DNA from: CAYJPV01 sp964372095
GTDB lineage: Bacteria > Acidobacteriota > Vicinamibacteria > Vicinamibacterales > JAKQTR01
NCBI GenBank assembly: GCA_964372095.1
Contig: CAYJPV010000007.1
Span: 62,001-126,000, forward strand
Length of the DNA stretch: 64,000 bases
Direction of reading: 5' to 3'
The translations under genes were made by a program, and so were the position numbers. Below are positions 36,555 to 45,583 of the stretch, one piece after another; within the stretch, counting starts at the first letter, position 1; the number at the start of each line of letters is the position of its first letter. Under the pieces are notes generated by a model. It was not told the origin of the DNA. It saw only the letters and a program-made list of their open reading frames with translations, and did not search any database.

Positions 36555-36765
36555 GGCTGACCTCCAAACCGGGGGCCATGCGCATGGAACCACCATTCCA
36601 GCCGGACTGCAAGCAAATCCGGACCGAATGGACCCACAATCAGCCCGGCGCCAGCGGACTCGCAGTACCATAGCGGGGGCTACGGGCGCGGCCCGCCAAC
36701 CGGACGGCCCCCATCAGGGGACGGGCCGGGTCCCGGTCGCGGCCGACGAAAGGCGGGGAGCAATC

Positions 36766-38994
36766 ATGCAGCAACGGCCATCCGACGAACCGACCGTCAT
36801 GGTGGATCAGACGATCGCGTCAGCCGTGGAGGGCCGCGCGTCAACGGTCCGCAACCCGGAGTCCGATGGCAGCGAGACCGTCGCCTCCGACCCGGCGGCA
36901 ACGGTTGCCGCATGGTCAGGGTCCGACGCGACCATCCCGGGCGCGCCAGCGCCCACAGGCGCGGCTGGCCGCCCGGCCTCGGACGGCACGTCCCACAGCT
37001 CCGCGGGCCAGTCGCCGGCGTCTCGTCAAGCCGTCGTCCGTTATGTCGTGGTCGGCCGCGCCGGCAGCGGCGGCATGGGCACGGTCCACGTCGCCAAAGA
37101 CCTCGACCTGCTCCGCAAGGTTGCCCTGAAAGAAATGGCGCCCGACGCCGCCGCAAACCCGGATGCCCGCGCACGGTTCATCCGCGAGGTGCAGGTGACC
37201 GCGCAACTCGATCACCCGCACGTCATCCCGGTCTACGGCCTCGAAGTGACGCCAGGGGACCGGCCCGCGTACGCGATGAAACTGGTCGAGGGCAAGACGT
37301 TTGGCGATCTGGTGGCCGACACGCTGGCCCAGGCGCAGGCGGACGGCCCGGCGGACGAGATGCACATCCTCCCGGCGCGCCTCGAGCACTTCCTGAAGGT
37401 GTGCGACGCCATCAGCTACGCGCACGAGCGGGGCGTCATCCACCGCGACCTGAAGCCGGCAAACGTCATGATGGGGTCGCACAACGAAGTGTACGTGATG
37501 GACTGGGGCCTCTGCCGCGTCCTGGCCGCCCCGGATGCGACACCCGGCGCAACTGCCCCGCACCCCGAACAGCCGGACACGAGCGGGTCGGCCGGCGATT
37601 CCGCGACACGCTACGGGTCGGTCGTTGGCACGCCCCGCTACATGTCGCCCGAACAGGCCCGGGGGCTGATCGAACAGCTCGGGCCGAAGAGCGATCAGTA
37701 CGCACTCGGGTTGATCCTGCAGGAACTCGTCACGCTGCGGCCCGCCATCACCGGCACGGACCTCACCGACGTCCTTGCCAAAGCAGCGGCCGCCACGCGG
37801 GAGCCGCTCGTGTCCGCAACGGGCCAGTCCATCCCTCCCGAACTGGTGGCCATCGTCGATCGGGCAACGGCCGCGGACCCGGCGCAGCGGTACGACAGCG
37901 TCGATGCGTTCGCCGCCGACGTGCGGCGCTTTCTGCGCGGCGAAGCCGTCGAGGCGCGCCCGGATTCGCCCTGGCAACGCCTGCTCCGGTACGTCGCCCG
38001 GCATCGCCAGGCCGCCGGCGTGGCGGCGCTCGCCGCCGCCGTGTTGTTCCTGGCCATCGTCACAGGACTCCTGTGGCGACACGACCGCGCGATCACCGAA
38101 CAGGAGTTCCAGGAGCGGAGGCTGCAAGCGCTCGCGAGCGACGTGACCCGCCAGGGCGACCTCCTGCAGACCCGATTGCTGCTCCTGCAGTCGGCCATCG
38201 TCGGGCTGTCGCATTCGCTCGAGGAAGCGGCCGAACACGGCGTTCCTGCAGACGGGGACCTGCCGTGGATGGGCGACGTGCCGGCCGCAACGGAGCCAGG
38301 CGGCGTGGTGGCGCTCGCCTGGTTGGGAACCGGCCCGCCGACCCCGGAAGCGGATGCACTGGCGCGCCGTGTCCTGCCGTCGACGCGCCGCATTGCGCAC
38401 TGGCTGGAGGACGCCAGCGCGGAACTGAACTGGGCCGCCGCAGGATCGGCCGCTGCCCCATCAACTGCGCTGCACGTGCAAGCCTCCTTCGATCCCGGGT
38501 TCGACTTCGTGGCACCCGTGCCTGCCGCGCTGCCGCCGAGCCTGCGCGCGGCGACGTGGTACGCCGGCTGCCGGTCCAGCGCCGGAACATCGGTGACAGC
38601 GGCCATCGCCGCAGACAAGTCGGTGATGTTCTGCGCGGCCATGCGCGACGATGCGGCGCGCCCGATGGGCGCGTTCATCCTCACGCTGTCGCCGGCGGCG
38701 GTGCTGTCACGCCTCATGGAGGGATGGTCGGTGCCAGCGACAGCGGACGTGGTGCTGCTCGACGACGGCCACAGGGTGCTGGCCACCGGCCGTGCTTCGC
38801 CGGCCGGTTCAGCCACCCCCGCGGTGTCGATCATCGGCCAGGCAGACGTGCTCCGTGCGCTCGGCACAGATGGCGGCGGTGTCGTTGAGGCCGACACCGC
38901 CGACGGGGCTGTCGTGGTGGCCTACGACCGGATCCACCCGTTCAACTGGACGCTCGTGCTCGTGCTGCCGGCGACGGCCGTCTTCGCGCGCTGA
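36766..38994 (+). CDS. Transmembrane Ser/Thr protein kinase with extracytoplasmic sensor
   Basis: A 742-residue PknB-like kinase. Residues 1-88 are a Thr/Ser/Asp/Glu-rich tail, a likely phosphorylation region. The kinase domain spans about 92-395: glycine loop GRAGSGGMGTVHVA, Lys122 in VALKEM, catalytic HRDLKPANVM (Asp228), the metal motif DWG at 246-248 instead of DFG, and GTPRYMSPEQARG. One membrane helix lies near 417-437. The extracytoplasmic part (440-742) contains a coiled stretch and two PAS-like folds resembling dCache, ending in FNWTLVLVLPATAVF. A signal outside would thus control cytoplasmic phosphorylation. GGGGAG 6 bases upstream supports the ATG at 36766. Confidence 0.92.
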   Translation: MQQRPSDEPTVMVDQTIASAVEGRASTVRNPESDGSETVASDPAATVAAWSGSDATIPGAPAPTGAAGRPASDGTSHSSAGQSPASRQAVVRYVVVGRAGSGGMGTVHVAKDLDLLRKVALKEMAPDAAANPDARARFIREVQVTAQLDHPHVIPVYGLEVTPGDRPAYAMKLVEGKTFGDLVADTLAQAQADGPADEMHILPARLEHFLKVCDAISYAHERGVIHRDLKPANVMMGSHNEVYVMDWGLCRVLAAPDATPGATAPHPEQPDTSGSAGDSATRYGSVVGTPRYMSPEQARGLIEQLGPKSDQYALGLILQELVTLRPAITGTDLTDVLAKAAAATREPLVSATGQSIPPELVAIVDRATAADPAQRYDSVDAFAADVRRFLRGEAVEARPDSPWQRLLRYVARHRQAAGVAALAAAVLFLAIVTGLLWRHDRAITEQEFQERRLQALASDVTRQGDLLQTRLLLLQSAIVGLSHSLEEAAEHGVPADGDLPWMGDVPAATEPGGVVALAWLGTGPPTPEADALARRVLPSTRRIAHWLEDASAELNWAAAGSAAAPSTALHVQASFDPGFDFVAPVPAALPPSLRAATWYAGCRSSAGTSVTAAIAADKSVMFCAAMRDDAARPMGAFILTLSPAAVLSRLMEGWSVPATADVVLLDDGHRVLATGRASPAGSATPAVSIIGQADVLRALGTDGGGVVEADTADGAVVVAYDRIHPFNWTLVLVLPATAVFAR

Positions 38995-39010
38995 GCCCGG
39001 CGCCCCGCCG

Positions 39011-39048
39011 TCTTAACATCCTTAATGGGGCCTGGCCCCTTTTTCTAC
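39011..39048. repeat. 38-bp palindromic repeat, copy 1 (also a terminator)
   Basis: This copy matches 44314-44351 at 37 of 38 positions. Its core, GGGGCC-T-GGCCCC at 39027-39039, is followed on the plus strand by five T residues (39040-39044), making a good intrinsic terminator for the Ser/Thr kinase gene. Read in reverse it begins GTAGAAAA and supplies the last eight codons and the stop of the truncated hydrolase. The form resembles REP elements moved by RAYT (TnpA-REP) transposases, which is an inference; no such gene is in the window. Confidence 0.8.
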
Positions 39049-39642
39049 CGTCAGCACGTTGGCGCGAAGCCATCGTTCGATGACGTCGAAGTACGCGCGT
39101 GAAATGACCGTCGGAGACACCGGCAACGAAGGCTTCGCGGCCTGCATCCGGAGGTACCCGTGGCCCGAGTCCGGGACGACCTCGACGGAGAGCGTCCGCG
39201 GTTGTGAACCGGCGGCCACGGCTTCAAGCAACGTCACGCTGTCTTCGACCGGCACCGTATAGTCCAGCCGGCCGTAGGTCACCAGGACTGGACACCGCAG
39301 TCGCCTGTAAGGAGTCACGGCATCGTTGTCCGGATTCAGGTGGAAGAACCACGCCGGGTCGCCAATCTTCTGCTTCGCGTACAAGCCGGCCGGCGAGAGG
39401 CCGGCAGCCGGTGGCAACCCCAGTTCCTTCAGGACCGGATGCGCTCGCACCTGATCCATGACAGCGTCCACCGCGGCGGCCGTGGCTTTCCTTTGCCCGT
39501 AGTCGTAGAGCAGATTGAGCCCCTGGATCACAAGGGCCACGTCCTGGGCCTCGACGCCGAGGGCCTTCAGCGTGTTTGCCATCATGAACGTGTCCTGCCG
39601 GCGGAGGCTGGTGGCCGGCCCGGAACTGTTGATGAAAAGACC
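39022..39642 (-). pseudogene. 5'-truncated alpha/beta hydrolase remnant
   Basis: The reverse frame reads GGLFINSSGPATSLRRQD, MMANTLKALGVEAQDVAL and on to a TAA at 39022. It keeps the C-terminal part of an alpha/beta hydrolase: the acid Asp in VTYGRLDYTVPVED and the His in VPDSGHGYLRM. The nucleophile elbow that should lie just before the INSSGPA segment is gone, with no start codon or ribosome site replacing it. An internal ATG at 39585 would give 187 residues without the nucleophile. The 3' end is also altered: the last residues VEKGARPH come from the 38-bp repeat. It should be enzymatically dead. Confidence 0.72.
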
Positions 39643-39643
39643 A

Positions 39644-39763
39644 CCTGGCCGTCTCGTGGAGATCGACGAGGACCGCCGGCGCGTGCGGGTCGTTGCTGCG
39701 GCGAGCGACGGAATCCGCGCCGCCGTCAGTGGGAACGGGCGTCATGCCCCCCGTCAGGGGTGA
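39644..39763 (+). pseudogene. C-terminal scrap of an amidohydrolase
   Basis: The forward frame reads PGRLVEIDEDRRRVRV and runs to a TGA at 39761-39763. The intact amidohydrolase ending at 46795 has PGRLVEIDEDRRRVRM at its C-terminus. At DNA level the first 23 bases (GGCCGTCTCGTGGAGATCGA onward) are identical. Nothing upstream belongs to such a gene: the preceding sequence is the hydrolase remnant on the other strand. So a recombination joint lies near 39642-39644. The scrap's end overlaps the 3' end of the kinase gene by 10 bases. Confidence 0.7.
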
Positions 39764-41499
39764 CCCGAGCGCCGCTTCACCGCTTCACGTATCTTCACGG
39801 CCAGGGCGTGGATCGAAAACGGCTTCTGGACAAAGAACACACCGTCGTCCAGCACGCCGCGATTGGCGATGACATCCGCCGTATAGCCCGACATGAAGAC
39901 GCAGGACAGTTCCGGATGCAGGGACATCACGCGGCGGGCCAGGTCGCGGCCGTTCATCTCGGGCATGACTACGTCGGTCAGGAGCACGTGGATGGTCCCC
40001 GAGTGTGCCGTCGCGAGCCGGATCGCGTCGCCCGGCGTGGCGGCTGCGAGCACCCGGTATCCGAGACTCGTCAGGGCCCTCCCGACCATTCTCAGAATGG
40101 CGGGTTCGTCCTCCACGAGCAGCACGACCTCGTGGCCCGTGCTGAGTTCGGCCACGGCATCGAGTTGCGGTGGGGGCTCGGCGGGGCCGACATACCGCGG
40201 CAGGTAGATATTGAACGTTGTGCCCAGTCCGGGTTCGGAGTACACGTTGACGAACCCCTCGTTCTGCTTGACGATGCCGTACACCGTGGCGAGGCCGAGG
40301 CCTGTGCCTTCGCCGAGCTGCTTGGTGGTGAAGAACGGCTCGAAGATGTGGGCCAGCACCTCCTTGTCCATCCCGTCGCCGTCGTCACTGATCGACAACC
40401 GGACATACTCCCCCGCCGTGGCGCCCGGATTCCCGGCACAGTCGGCATCGGTGAACACCGCGCGACTGGTGGCGATCGTGACCTTTCCAACGCCGGCAAT
40501 GGCGTCGCGGGCGTTGATGCAGAGGTTCGCCAGTACCTGATCGATCTGGCTCGGATCCATCTTGACCGGGCAGCCGCCCCCACCCGCGAGCCACGTCAGT
40601 TCGACGTCTTCCCCGATGAGCCGGCGGAGCATCCTGAGCAGACTCTCCACCATGTCATCCAGATCGAAGACGCGGGGCGCGATGACCTGTTTCCGCGCAA
40701 ACGCGAGCAACTGACGGGTCAGGTCCGCCGACCGTTGCGCGGCTTTCTGAATCTCAATCAGGTCGGCGTGCAACGGATCATGGGGGGCAACGTCGTTGAG
40801 GGCCAACTCCGTGTACCCGAGGATGGCGCCCAGCATGTTGTTGAAGTCATGGGCAACACCTCCTGCCAGGCGGCCGATGGACTCCATCTTCTGAGCCTGG
40901 AGGAGTTGCCCCTGAAGTCTTCCGCGCTCGGCCTCCGCCTCGACGTTCCGGGTGACGTCGCTCAACACGGCCCGGCATTCCGGCTGCCCGTCCGATCCGA
41001 TCGCGGTCGTGCCTTCCATTCTGGCCCAGAACGGCGCGCCCTGTTCGCGCCGGATTCGCAGATCGCAGATCTGGGGACTGCCCGTTTCGAACACCGCACG
41101 GCGGAACAGGAAGTAGGCATCCTGGTCATCGGCCGTGATGTACGCGGACAGGGGTTTTCCCATCATGCCGCTCCTGTCCACCCCCAGCATGGACGCGGCC
41201 TTGAGGTTGGCCTCCCGGATGATGCCCCCGGCACCAATGGTGACGTACCCGATGGGCGCCATGTCGTACAGGTCGGCAAGACGCGCCCGCGCGGCGTCGA
41301 GTGCGTCGTAGGCACGCCGCAACTCGTCGTTCTGCATCTCCAGTTCGATCTCGTGCACCTGCAGGTCGTGGATGACGTGCTGCGTCTCGTCGCGACCCGG
41401 GGAGGCGCCGGGTCCCGGCCCCTCCCCGGCCCGCCGGCGGAACTCCGCCTCGGCGCGGGCGCGCAGGTCACGCGGGTGGTCCGGAGGGACAGGCGACAT
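39754..41499 (-). CDS. PAS hybrid histidine kinase with C-terminal receiver
   Basis: A 581-residue soluble kinase. A coiled coil (about 38-75, HDLQVHEIELEMQNDELRRA) precedes one PAS domain (about 78-200). HisKA follows at about 205-270 (GRLAGGVAHDFNNMLGAILG), then HATPase at about 305-425 (LCINARDAIAGVG, DDGDGMD, GTGLGLATVYGI) and a receiver at about 455-575 with phospho-Asp in LLTDVVMPEMNG. The architecture and the kinase core closely resemble the C-terminal third of the protein at 30043-34035, so the two are probably paralogs. Its ATG shares one base with the stop of the CheB-CheR fusion upstream (TGATG). The pair is likely one transcript. Confidence 0.92.
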   Translation of the reverse strand: MSPVPPDHPRDLRARAEAEFRRRAGEGPGPGASPGRDETQHVIHDLQVHEIELEMQNDELRRAYDALDAARARLADLYDMAPIGYVTIGAGGIIREANLKAASMLGVDRSGMMGKPLSAYITADDQDAYFLFRRAVFETGSPQICDLRIRREQGAPFWARMEGTTAIGSDGQPECRAVLSDVTRNVEAEAERGRLQGQLLQAQKMESIGRLAGGVAHDFNNMLGAILGYTELALNDVAPHDPLHADLIEIQKAAQRSADLTRQLLAFARKQVIAPRVFDLDDMVESLLRMLRRLIGEDVELTWLAGGGGCPVKMDPSQIDQVLANLCINARDAIAGVGKVTIATSRAVFTDADCAGNPGATAGEYVRLSISDDGDGMDKEVLAHIFEPFFTTKQLGEGTGLGLATVYGIVKQNEGFVNVYSEPGLGTTFNIYLPRYVGPAEPPPQLDAVAELSTGHEVVLLVEDEPAILRMVGRALTSLGYRVLAAATPGDAIRLATAHSGTIHVLLTDVVMPEMNGRDLARRVMSLHPELSCVFMSGYTADVIANRGVLDDGVFFVQKPFSIHALAVKIREAVKRRSGHP

Positions 41500-44219
41500 C
41501 AGCGTGAGTGGCCTTCCTGGTCGGGGGGCGGGGGGTCGACGGATCCCGCGCCCGTGCGGCGCAGCGCCTCGACCTCACGCAGCGCCGCTTCCGCGCGCTT
41601 CAGGGCGGTGATGTCGGTGAAGGTGATGACCGCACCCTCGATGACGTTCTCCAGGGTCCGATACGGCCGGATGCGCAGCAGGTACCACGCCCCCGCACGG
41701 GTCTGCACCTCCACGTCCCTCGGGATCAGGCTGTCGAGCACCGACTGCACGTCGCCGACCAGCCGGTCGTACCCGTCGAGGTTCGAGACGATGTGGCCGA
41801 CCGGCCGGCCGACGTCGCTCTGAATCAGGTTGATGATCTGGGTGACGGCCGGCGTGAACCGCTGGATGTGCAGGTGTTCGTCGACGAAAATCGTGCCGAT
41901 GCCCGTGCCGGCCAGCAGGTTGTTCATGTCGTTGTTGACCCGCGACAGATCGGCGACCTTGTTCTGCAGTTCGGCGTTGACCGTGGCCAGTTCTTCGTTC
42001 ACCGACTGCAGTTCCTCCTTCGACGTCTCCAGTTCCTCGTTCGTGGACTGCAGTTCTTCGTTCACCGACTGCATCTCTTCGTTCGAGGACCGCAACTCCT
42101 CGTTGGACGTCTCGAGCTCTTCGTTGGCCGCCTGGAGGTACTCTTCGCGCGACCGCAGTTCCCGCTGCAGCGCCACGATCCGCGCGTCGGTCTCATGGGG
42201 GTCGGAAGGCGTCGTCGCGTCCGGCGGGACCCGGGTGTCGACATCGCCGGTCTCGGACGACAGGCCGGGCTCGAAGACGACCAGGAACAGGCGTGGCGAG
42301 GCCGGCCCGTCCGAGCCGGTCGCCACAGGCCGGACGGTCAGGTTGATGACGGAGTACTCGCCGTTCGTCTTGACGCGCACGTCGGCGTGCGACGCCGGCG
42401 CGTTGTGCGCGGCGGCGGCGTGCAGCGCCGTCGAGAGGTCCCGGCGCAGTCCTTCGCGGGCCATCTTGAGGATGTTCATCGCCGACTCGCCCGGCGACGG
42501 CTCGAGGTAGAGCCCGGTTCGCCCGTGCAGGTACAGGATGTCGCCGTCCTCGGCCACGAGCGCCCCGCTGGGGGCGTGGTATTGCAGCAGCGCCCGCTCG
42601 GTCAGGTCGCGTACCGACAGCCGCGGACGATCGGTCACGTGGTTCGGTTCGGCCACCGGGCCGCCGCCGCCGTGCCGGTTCCGGTCTGACCGACCGAACG
42701 ACGGCCGTCTCTGGCCCACGCTGCCTTCCTGGGAACGATAGACCTTGGATTGACGGTCCACGGTCACGAACAACTCGCCATGTTCGCTGACGGACTCGGA
42801 CGTGCCCAGGAACAGGAACCCGCCCGGGTTCAGCGCGTAGTGGAACAGCGGGATGAGCCGCTTCTGCAGGTCCGCACCCATGTAGATGAGGACGTTGCGG
42901 CAGCTGATGAGATCGAGCCTCGAGAACGGCGGGTCGAGGACCATGTCCTGTTCGGATACCACCAGCATGTCGCGGATGGGCTTGCAGATCCGGTAACTGC
43001 CGCCGCCCGGTTCCTGGATGAAGAACCGGGCGAGCCGCTCTTCGGAGACGTCAGCCGAGACGCTGGCCGGGTAGATGCCGGCTCGGGTGTGATCCACCGC
43101 GCGGCTGTCGATATCGGTGGCGAAGATCTGCACACGCGTCTGCTGCTTCGCCTTGTCCACGTACTCCTGGAGCAGCATGGCGATCGAGTAGGCTTCTTCG
43201 CCGGTCGAGCATCCTGGCACCCAGACGCGGATCGGTTTGCCGGTGGGACGGCCTCGGAACAGGGCGGGGATCACGTGCTGCTGCAGCGCGGCAAACGCCT
43301 CGGTGTCGCGGAAGAAATTCGTGACGCCGATCAGCAGATCACGAAACAGCGCGTCCACCTCGGCCGGCGTCTGCTGCAGGTACCGGACGTACTCATCCAA
43401 ACGATCGATCCGGTGAACCGCCATGCGTCGTCCGACGCGCCGGCCGATGGTGTTGGGCTTGTAGTGGTTGAAGTCGTGTCCGGTCTGGGCCCTCAGCAGG
43501 ATGAAGATCTTCTTCATCTCGTGGTCGGTCGCCGGGGATGGCAGCGGCTGCCCGCGCGGCGGCAGGCCGATGGCACGAGCGACGTAGGCCAGCAACTGTG
43601 CCGGCATCTCGCCTGGCGGGAGGACGAAATCTACCAGGCCGGTGGCGATGGCGCTGCGGGGCATGCCGTCGTACGCCGACGAATCGGGCGCCTCGGCCAT
43701 CACCATGCCGCCTTCGCCCTTGATCGCCCGCACGCCCAGCGTGCCGTCGCTGCCCGTGCCCGAGAGCACAATGCCAATCGCACGTTCGTGCTGATCCTGG
43801 GCGAGCGAGCGAAGGAAGAAGTCAATCGGCAGACGCTGGCCGCGGGGGGCAGAGGGCTCCAGCAGTTGCAGCCGGCCATCGAGGACGGCCATGTCGCGAT
43901 TGGGCGGGATGATGTAGACGCAGTTGACCGACAGCGGCATCCCGTCTTCGACCTCGAGGACTCGCATCGAGGTGCGGCGCGCCAGCAGGTCCGACAGAAT
44001 GCTCTCGTGGTCGGGGGCCAGGTGCTGGACCAGGACGAAGGCCATGCCGGGCTCGATGCCGTCCGGCATGCCGGAGAAGAAGGCCTCGAACGCCGCCAGT
44101 CCGCCAGCCGATGCGCCGATGCCGACGATGGGGAATGTCGCGGCGGGCCGCACCTCCGGAGGTGCACCGGTGTGGCCCGGGACGGGGACGGCGTCTGGGA
44201 CGCGCTTCGTGTTTGTCAT
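41499..44219 (-). CDS. CheB-CheR fusion with coiled coil and PAS domain
   Basis: A 906-residue fusion of chemotaxis-type methylesterase and methyltransferase. CheB (about 28-205) has its triad Ser37 (GIGASAGG), His66 (VQHLAPD) and Asp158 (GTGSDGTLG), but no receiver. CheR (about 220-490) has VPGCSTGEEAYS for SAM binding and DLISCRNVLIYM. A long Glu/Asn coiled coil (ELETSNEELRSSNEEMQS, repeated) spans about 655-735 and a PAS domain about 745-865. No chemoreceptor, CheA or CheW gene is in the window. Such fusions usually act in non-flagellar phosphorelays and are commonly coupled to hybrid kinases, as here. Confidence 0.94.
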   Translation of the reverse strand: MTNTKRVPDAVPVPGHTGAPPEVRPAATFPIVGIGASAGGLAAFEAFFSGMPDGIEPGMAFVLVQHLAPDHESILSDLLARRTSMRVLEVEDGMPLSVNCVYIIPPNRDMAVLDGRLQLLEPSAPRGQRLPIDFFLRSLAQDQHERAIGIVLSGTGSDGTLGVRAIKGEGGMVMAEAPDSSAYDGMPRSAIATGLVDFVLPPGEMPAQLLAYVARAIGLPPRGQPLPSPATDHEMKKIFILLRAQTGHDFNHYKPNTIGRRVGRRMAVHRIDRLDEYVRYLQQTPAEVDALFRDLLIGVTNFFRDTEAFAALQQHVIPALFRGRPTGKPIRVWVPGCSTGEEAYSIAMLLQEYVDKAKQQTRVQIFATDIDSRAVDHTRAGIYPASVSADVSEERLARFFIQEPGGGSYRICKPIRDMLVVSEQDMVLDPPFSRLDLISCRNVLIYMGADLQKRLIPLFHYALNPGGFLFLGTSESVSEHGELFVTVDRQSKVYRSQEGSVGQRRPSFGRSDRNRHGGGGPVAEPNHVTDRPRLSVRDLTERALLQYHAPSGALVAEDGDILYLHGRTGLYLEPSPGESAMNILKMAREGLRRDLSTALHAAAAHNAPASHADVRVKTNGEYSVINLTVRPVATGSDGPASPRLFLVVFEPGLSSETGDVDTRVPPDATTPSDPHETDARIVALQRELRSREEYLQAANEELETSNEELRSSNEEMQSVNEELQSTNEELETSKEELQSVNEELATVNAELQNKVADLSRVNNDMNNLLAGTGIGTIFVDEHLHIQRFTPAVTQIINLIQSDVGRPVGHIVSNLDGYDRLVGDVQSVLDSLIPRDVEVQTRAGAWYLLRIRPYRTLENVIEGAVITFTDITALKRAEAALREVEALRRTGAGSVDPPPPDQEGHSR

Positions 44220-44313
44220 CGAGTGCCGCTGACTCGAGGGAGATTAACATGGAATCTTGGCGCACCACGTGTATCGGATTGGTCACCTGCCGACGCACCA
44301 TGCCGACCCGACC

Positions 44314-44351
44314 TCTTAACATCCTTAATGGGGCCTGGCCCCATTTTCTAC
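44314..44351. repeat. 38-bp palindromic repeat, copy 2
   Basis: This is the second copy of the element at 39011-39048, differing at a single base (A for T after GGCCCC). The core GGGGCC-T-GGCCCC forms a hairpin. Its right edge in reverse, (G)TAGAAAATG, provides the TAG stop of the small secreted protein gene at 44348-44758. Both copies thus abut the 3' end of a reverse-strand gene in the same orientation. Confidence 0.8.
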
Positions 44352-44758
44352 TTTGCCTGCGGCGTCACGAAGGCGTCGAACGACACGCGTGCCACGTCCG
44401 CGCTCGCGGCAATGTCAGGCAACTGCTCGGCCTTGAGCGTCACCAGCAACAGGCGGCCGCCCGACAGCGTCCGGCTCACCTTCAGGCCCAGCTTGGCCAA
44501 CACTTCACCTATCCTCGCCTCAGCGCCTTCCCCGGTCGTCGGGCGGATGATGACGCCAAGCAACTCCGGCCGCCTGTCGGCCACAGCCTTCTTCAGGAAC
44601 GCATCCAGCTTGTTCCGCTGATCCTCTGTCATCGTCTTTGCCCCTTCCGGCGCCTGCACCGACACTACCGATGACGGTGGTCCCTGGGCGGCGACCCGGA
44701 CGGATAGACCGGCGACGGCCAGCCCAAGGACAACGGTGGCACGTATCAGGCGGGTCAT
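44348..44758 (-). CDS. Small secreted protein resembling a subtilase propeptide/inhibitor I9 domain
   Basis: A 136-residue protein with a signal peptide (MTRLIRATVVLGLAVAGLSV, cleavage near VAA-Q). The mature part, about 105 residues, reads LLGVIIRPTTGEGAEARIG, EVLAKLGLKVSRTLSGG, then LLLVTLKAEQLPDIAASADV and ARVSFDAFV. That order (strand, helix, strand, strand, helix, closing strand with V-x-V-x-D) resembles the ferredoxin-like propeptides of S8 proteases. No protease domain follows: the frame stops in the 38-bp repeat. It is either a stand-alone inhibitor/chaperone or a truncated subtilase. The ATG overlaps the TGA of the AIM24-family gene, so they are coupled. Confidence 0.6.
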   Translation of the reverse strand: MTRLIRATVVLGLAVAGLSVRVAAQGPPSSVVSVQAPEGAKTMTEDQRNKLDAFLKKAVADRRPELLGVIIRPTTGEGAEARIGEVLAKLGLKVSRTLSGGRLLLVTLKAEQLPDIAASADVARVSFDAFVTPQAK

Positions 44759-45432
44759 GAGTTTGAACTCTTGGGCAACTTCGGCAGGAGCCAGCCGAGG
44801 AATGCCTGCTCGGATCGGCTCTGCATCAGGACACGGCCCGGTCCGGTCAGCTGGCACACGAGTCCTTCACCGCCCAGGATCGTCGACTTCCAGCCGCCCG
44901 ACTTCTGGACGGAAAACTGCACCGACGCATCGAATCCCACGATGTGCCCGGTATCGACGACGTAACGCTGGCCGGAGGCAAGGGTACGTTCCTCGATGGC
45001 ACCGTAGGTGGCGGCGATGAGCTTGCCGCTGCCGCTGACCTTCAGCAGGATGAGGCCGCCGCCGCCGAAGAATCCCTTCGAGCCGCCCCAGCTGGCGTCA
45101 ATCGACACGCCCGACTCGCTCGACAGGTACGCGCCGCTGCGCAGCAGGAACTCGCTGCCGCCAATCTGCAGCGTGATCATGTCGCCGGGCAGTGACGGCG
45201 CCAGCGTGATCTCGCCACCCTGGGCCGGCGCCTTCCAGGTGTTCTGGAAAAAGCTCTCTCCGGCCACCATACGCTTCAGGCCGCCGAACAGGCCGCCTTC
45301 GGCTTTCGTCTCGGTCGTGAGCCCGTCGGTGTGGCTGACCATGGCTCCCGGTTCGACTTTGATCGTCTCGTTCGCGCCAAGCGTGACGACGGCCAGGGAA
45401 TATGCAGGCTGATGTCTGATAGTGACGTCCAT
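44755..45432 (-). CDS. AIM24/TIGR00266 family protein
   Basis: A 225-residue protein starting MDVTIRHQPAYSLAVVTL. It matches the TIGR00266 family (AIM24-like, TRAP-like beta fold) by the order VEPGAMVSHTDGLTTETK, GGLFGGLKRMVAGESFFQNTW, GEITLAPSLPGDM and the later VDTGHIVGFD and GGEGLVCQLTGPG motifs. The fold is a beta-rich trimer-like ring in relatives; function is unknown, with suggestions of membrane or stress roles. The start at 45432 replaces an upstream-extended frame that has no family character. It is co-oriented and overlapping with the small secreted protein gene, and divergent from the amidohydrolase gene. Confidence 0.88.
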   Translation of the reverse strand: MDVTIRHQPAYSLAVVTLGANETIKVEPGAMVSHTDGLTTETKAEGGLFGGLKRMVAGESFFQNTWKAPAQGGEITLAPSLPGDMITLQIGGSEFLLRSGAYLSSESGVSIDASWGGSKGFFGGGGLILLKVSGSGKLIAATYGAIEERTLASGQRYVVDTGHIVGFDASVQFSVQKSGGWKSTILGGEGLVCQLTGPGRVLMQSRSEQAFLGWLLPKLPKSSNS

Positions 45433-45583
45433 GTACGGTCTCCGTGACGGATGGGTCGTGGGCGGTGGCCCAGGGTGCTGGCCCAGTATTGCGCCGTTTG
45501 GAAGCCGCGTCCACATCGCACGCTTCACTCGGGACCGGCCAGCGAGTAGGATGAGGAGGCTCCGGCGGCAGGTGATCAGACTC

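Noticed and set aside
39515..39763. Forward open frame across the hydrolase remnant as a gene
   Set aside because: Only its last 40 codons resemble a protein family; the first part is antisense to the hydrolase and has no ribosome site.
41499..44219. Chemotaxis operon
   Set aside because: The CheB-CheR fusion has no receiver and no CheA, CheW, CheY or chemoreceptor genes nearby; a sensory phosphorelay role is more likely.
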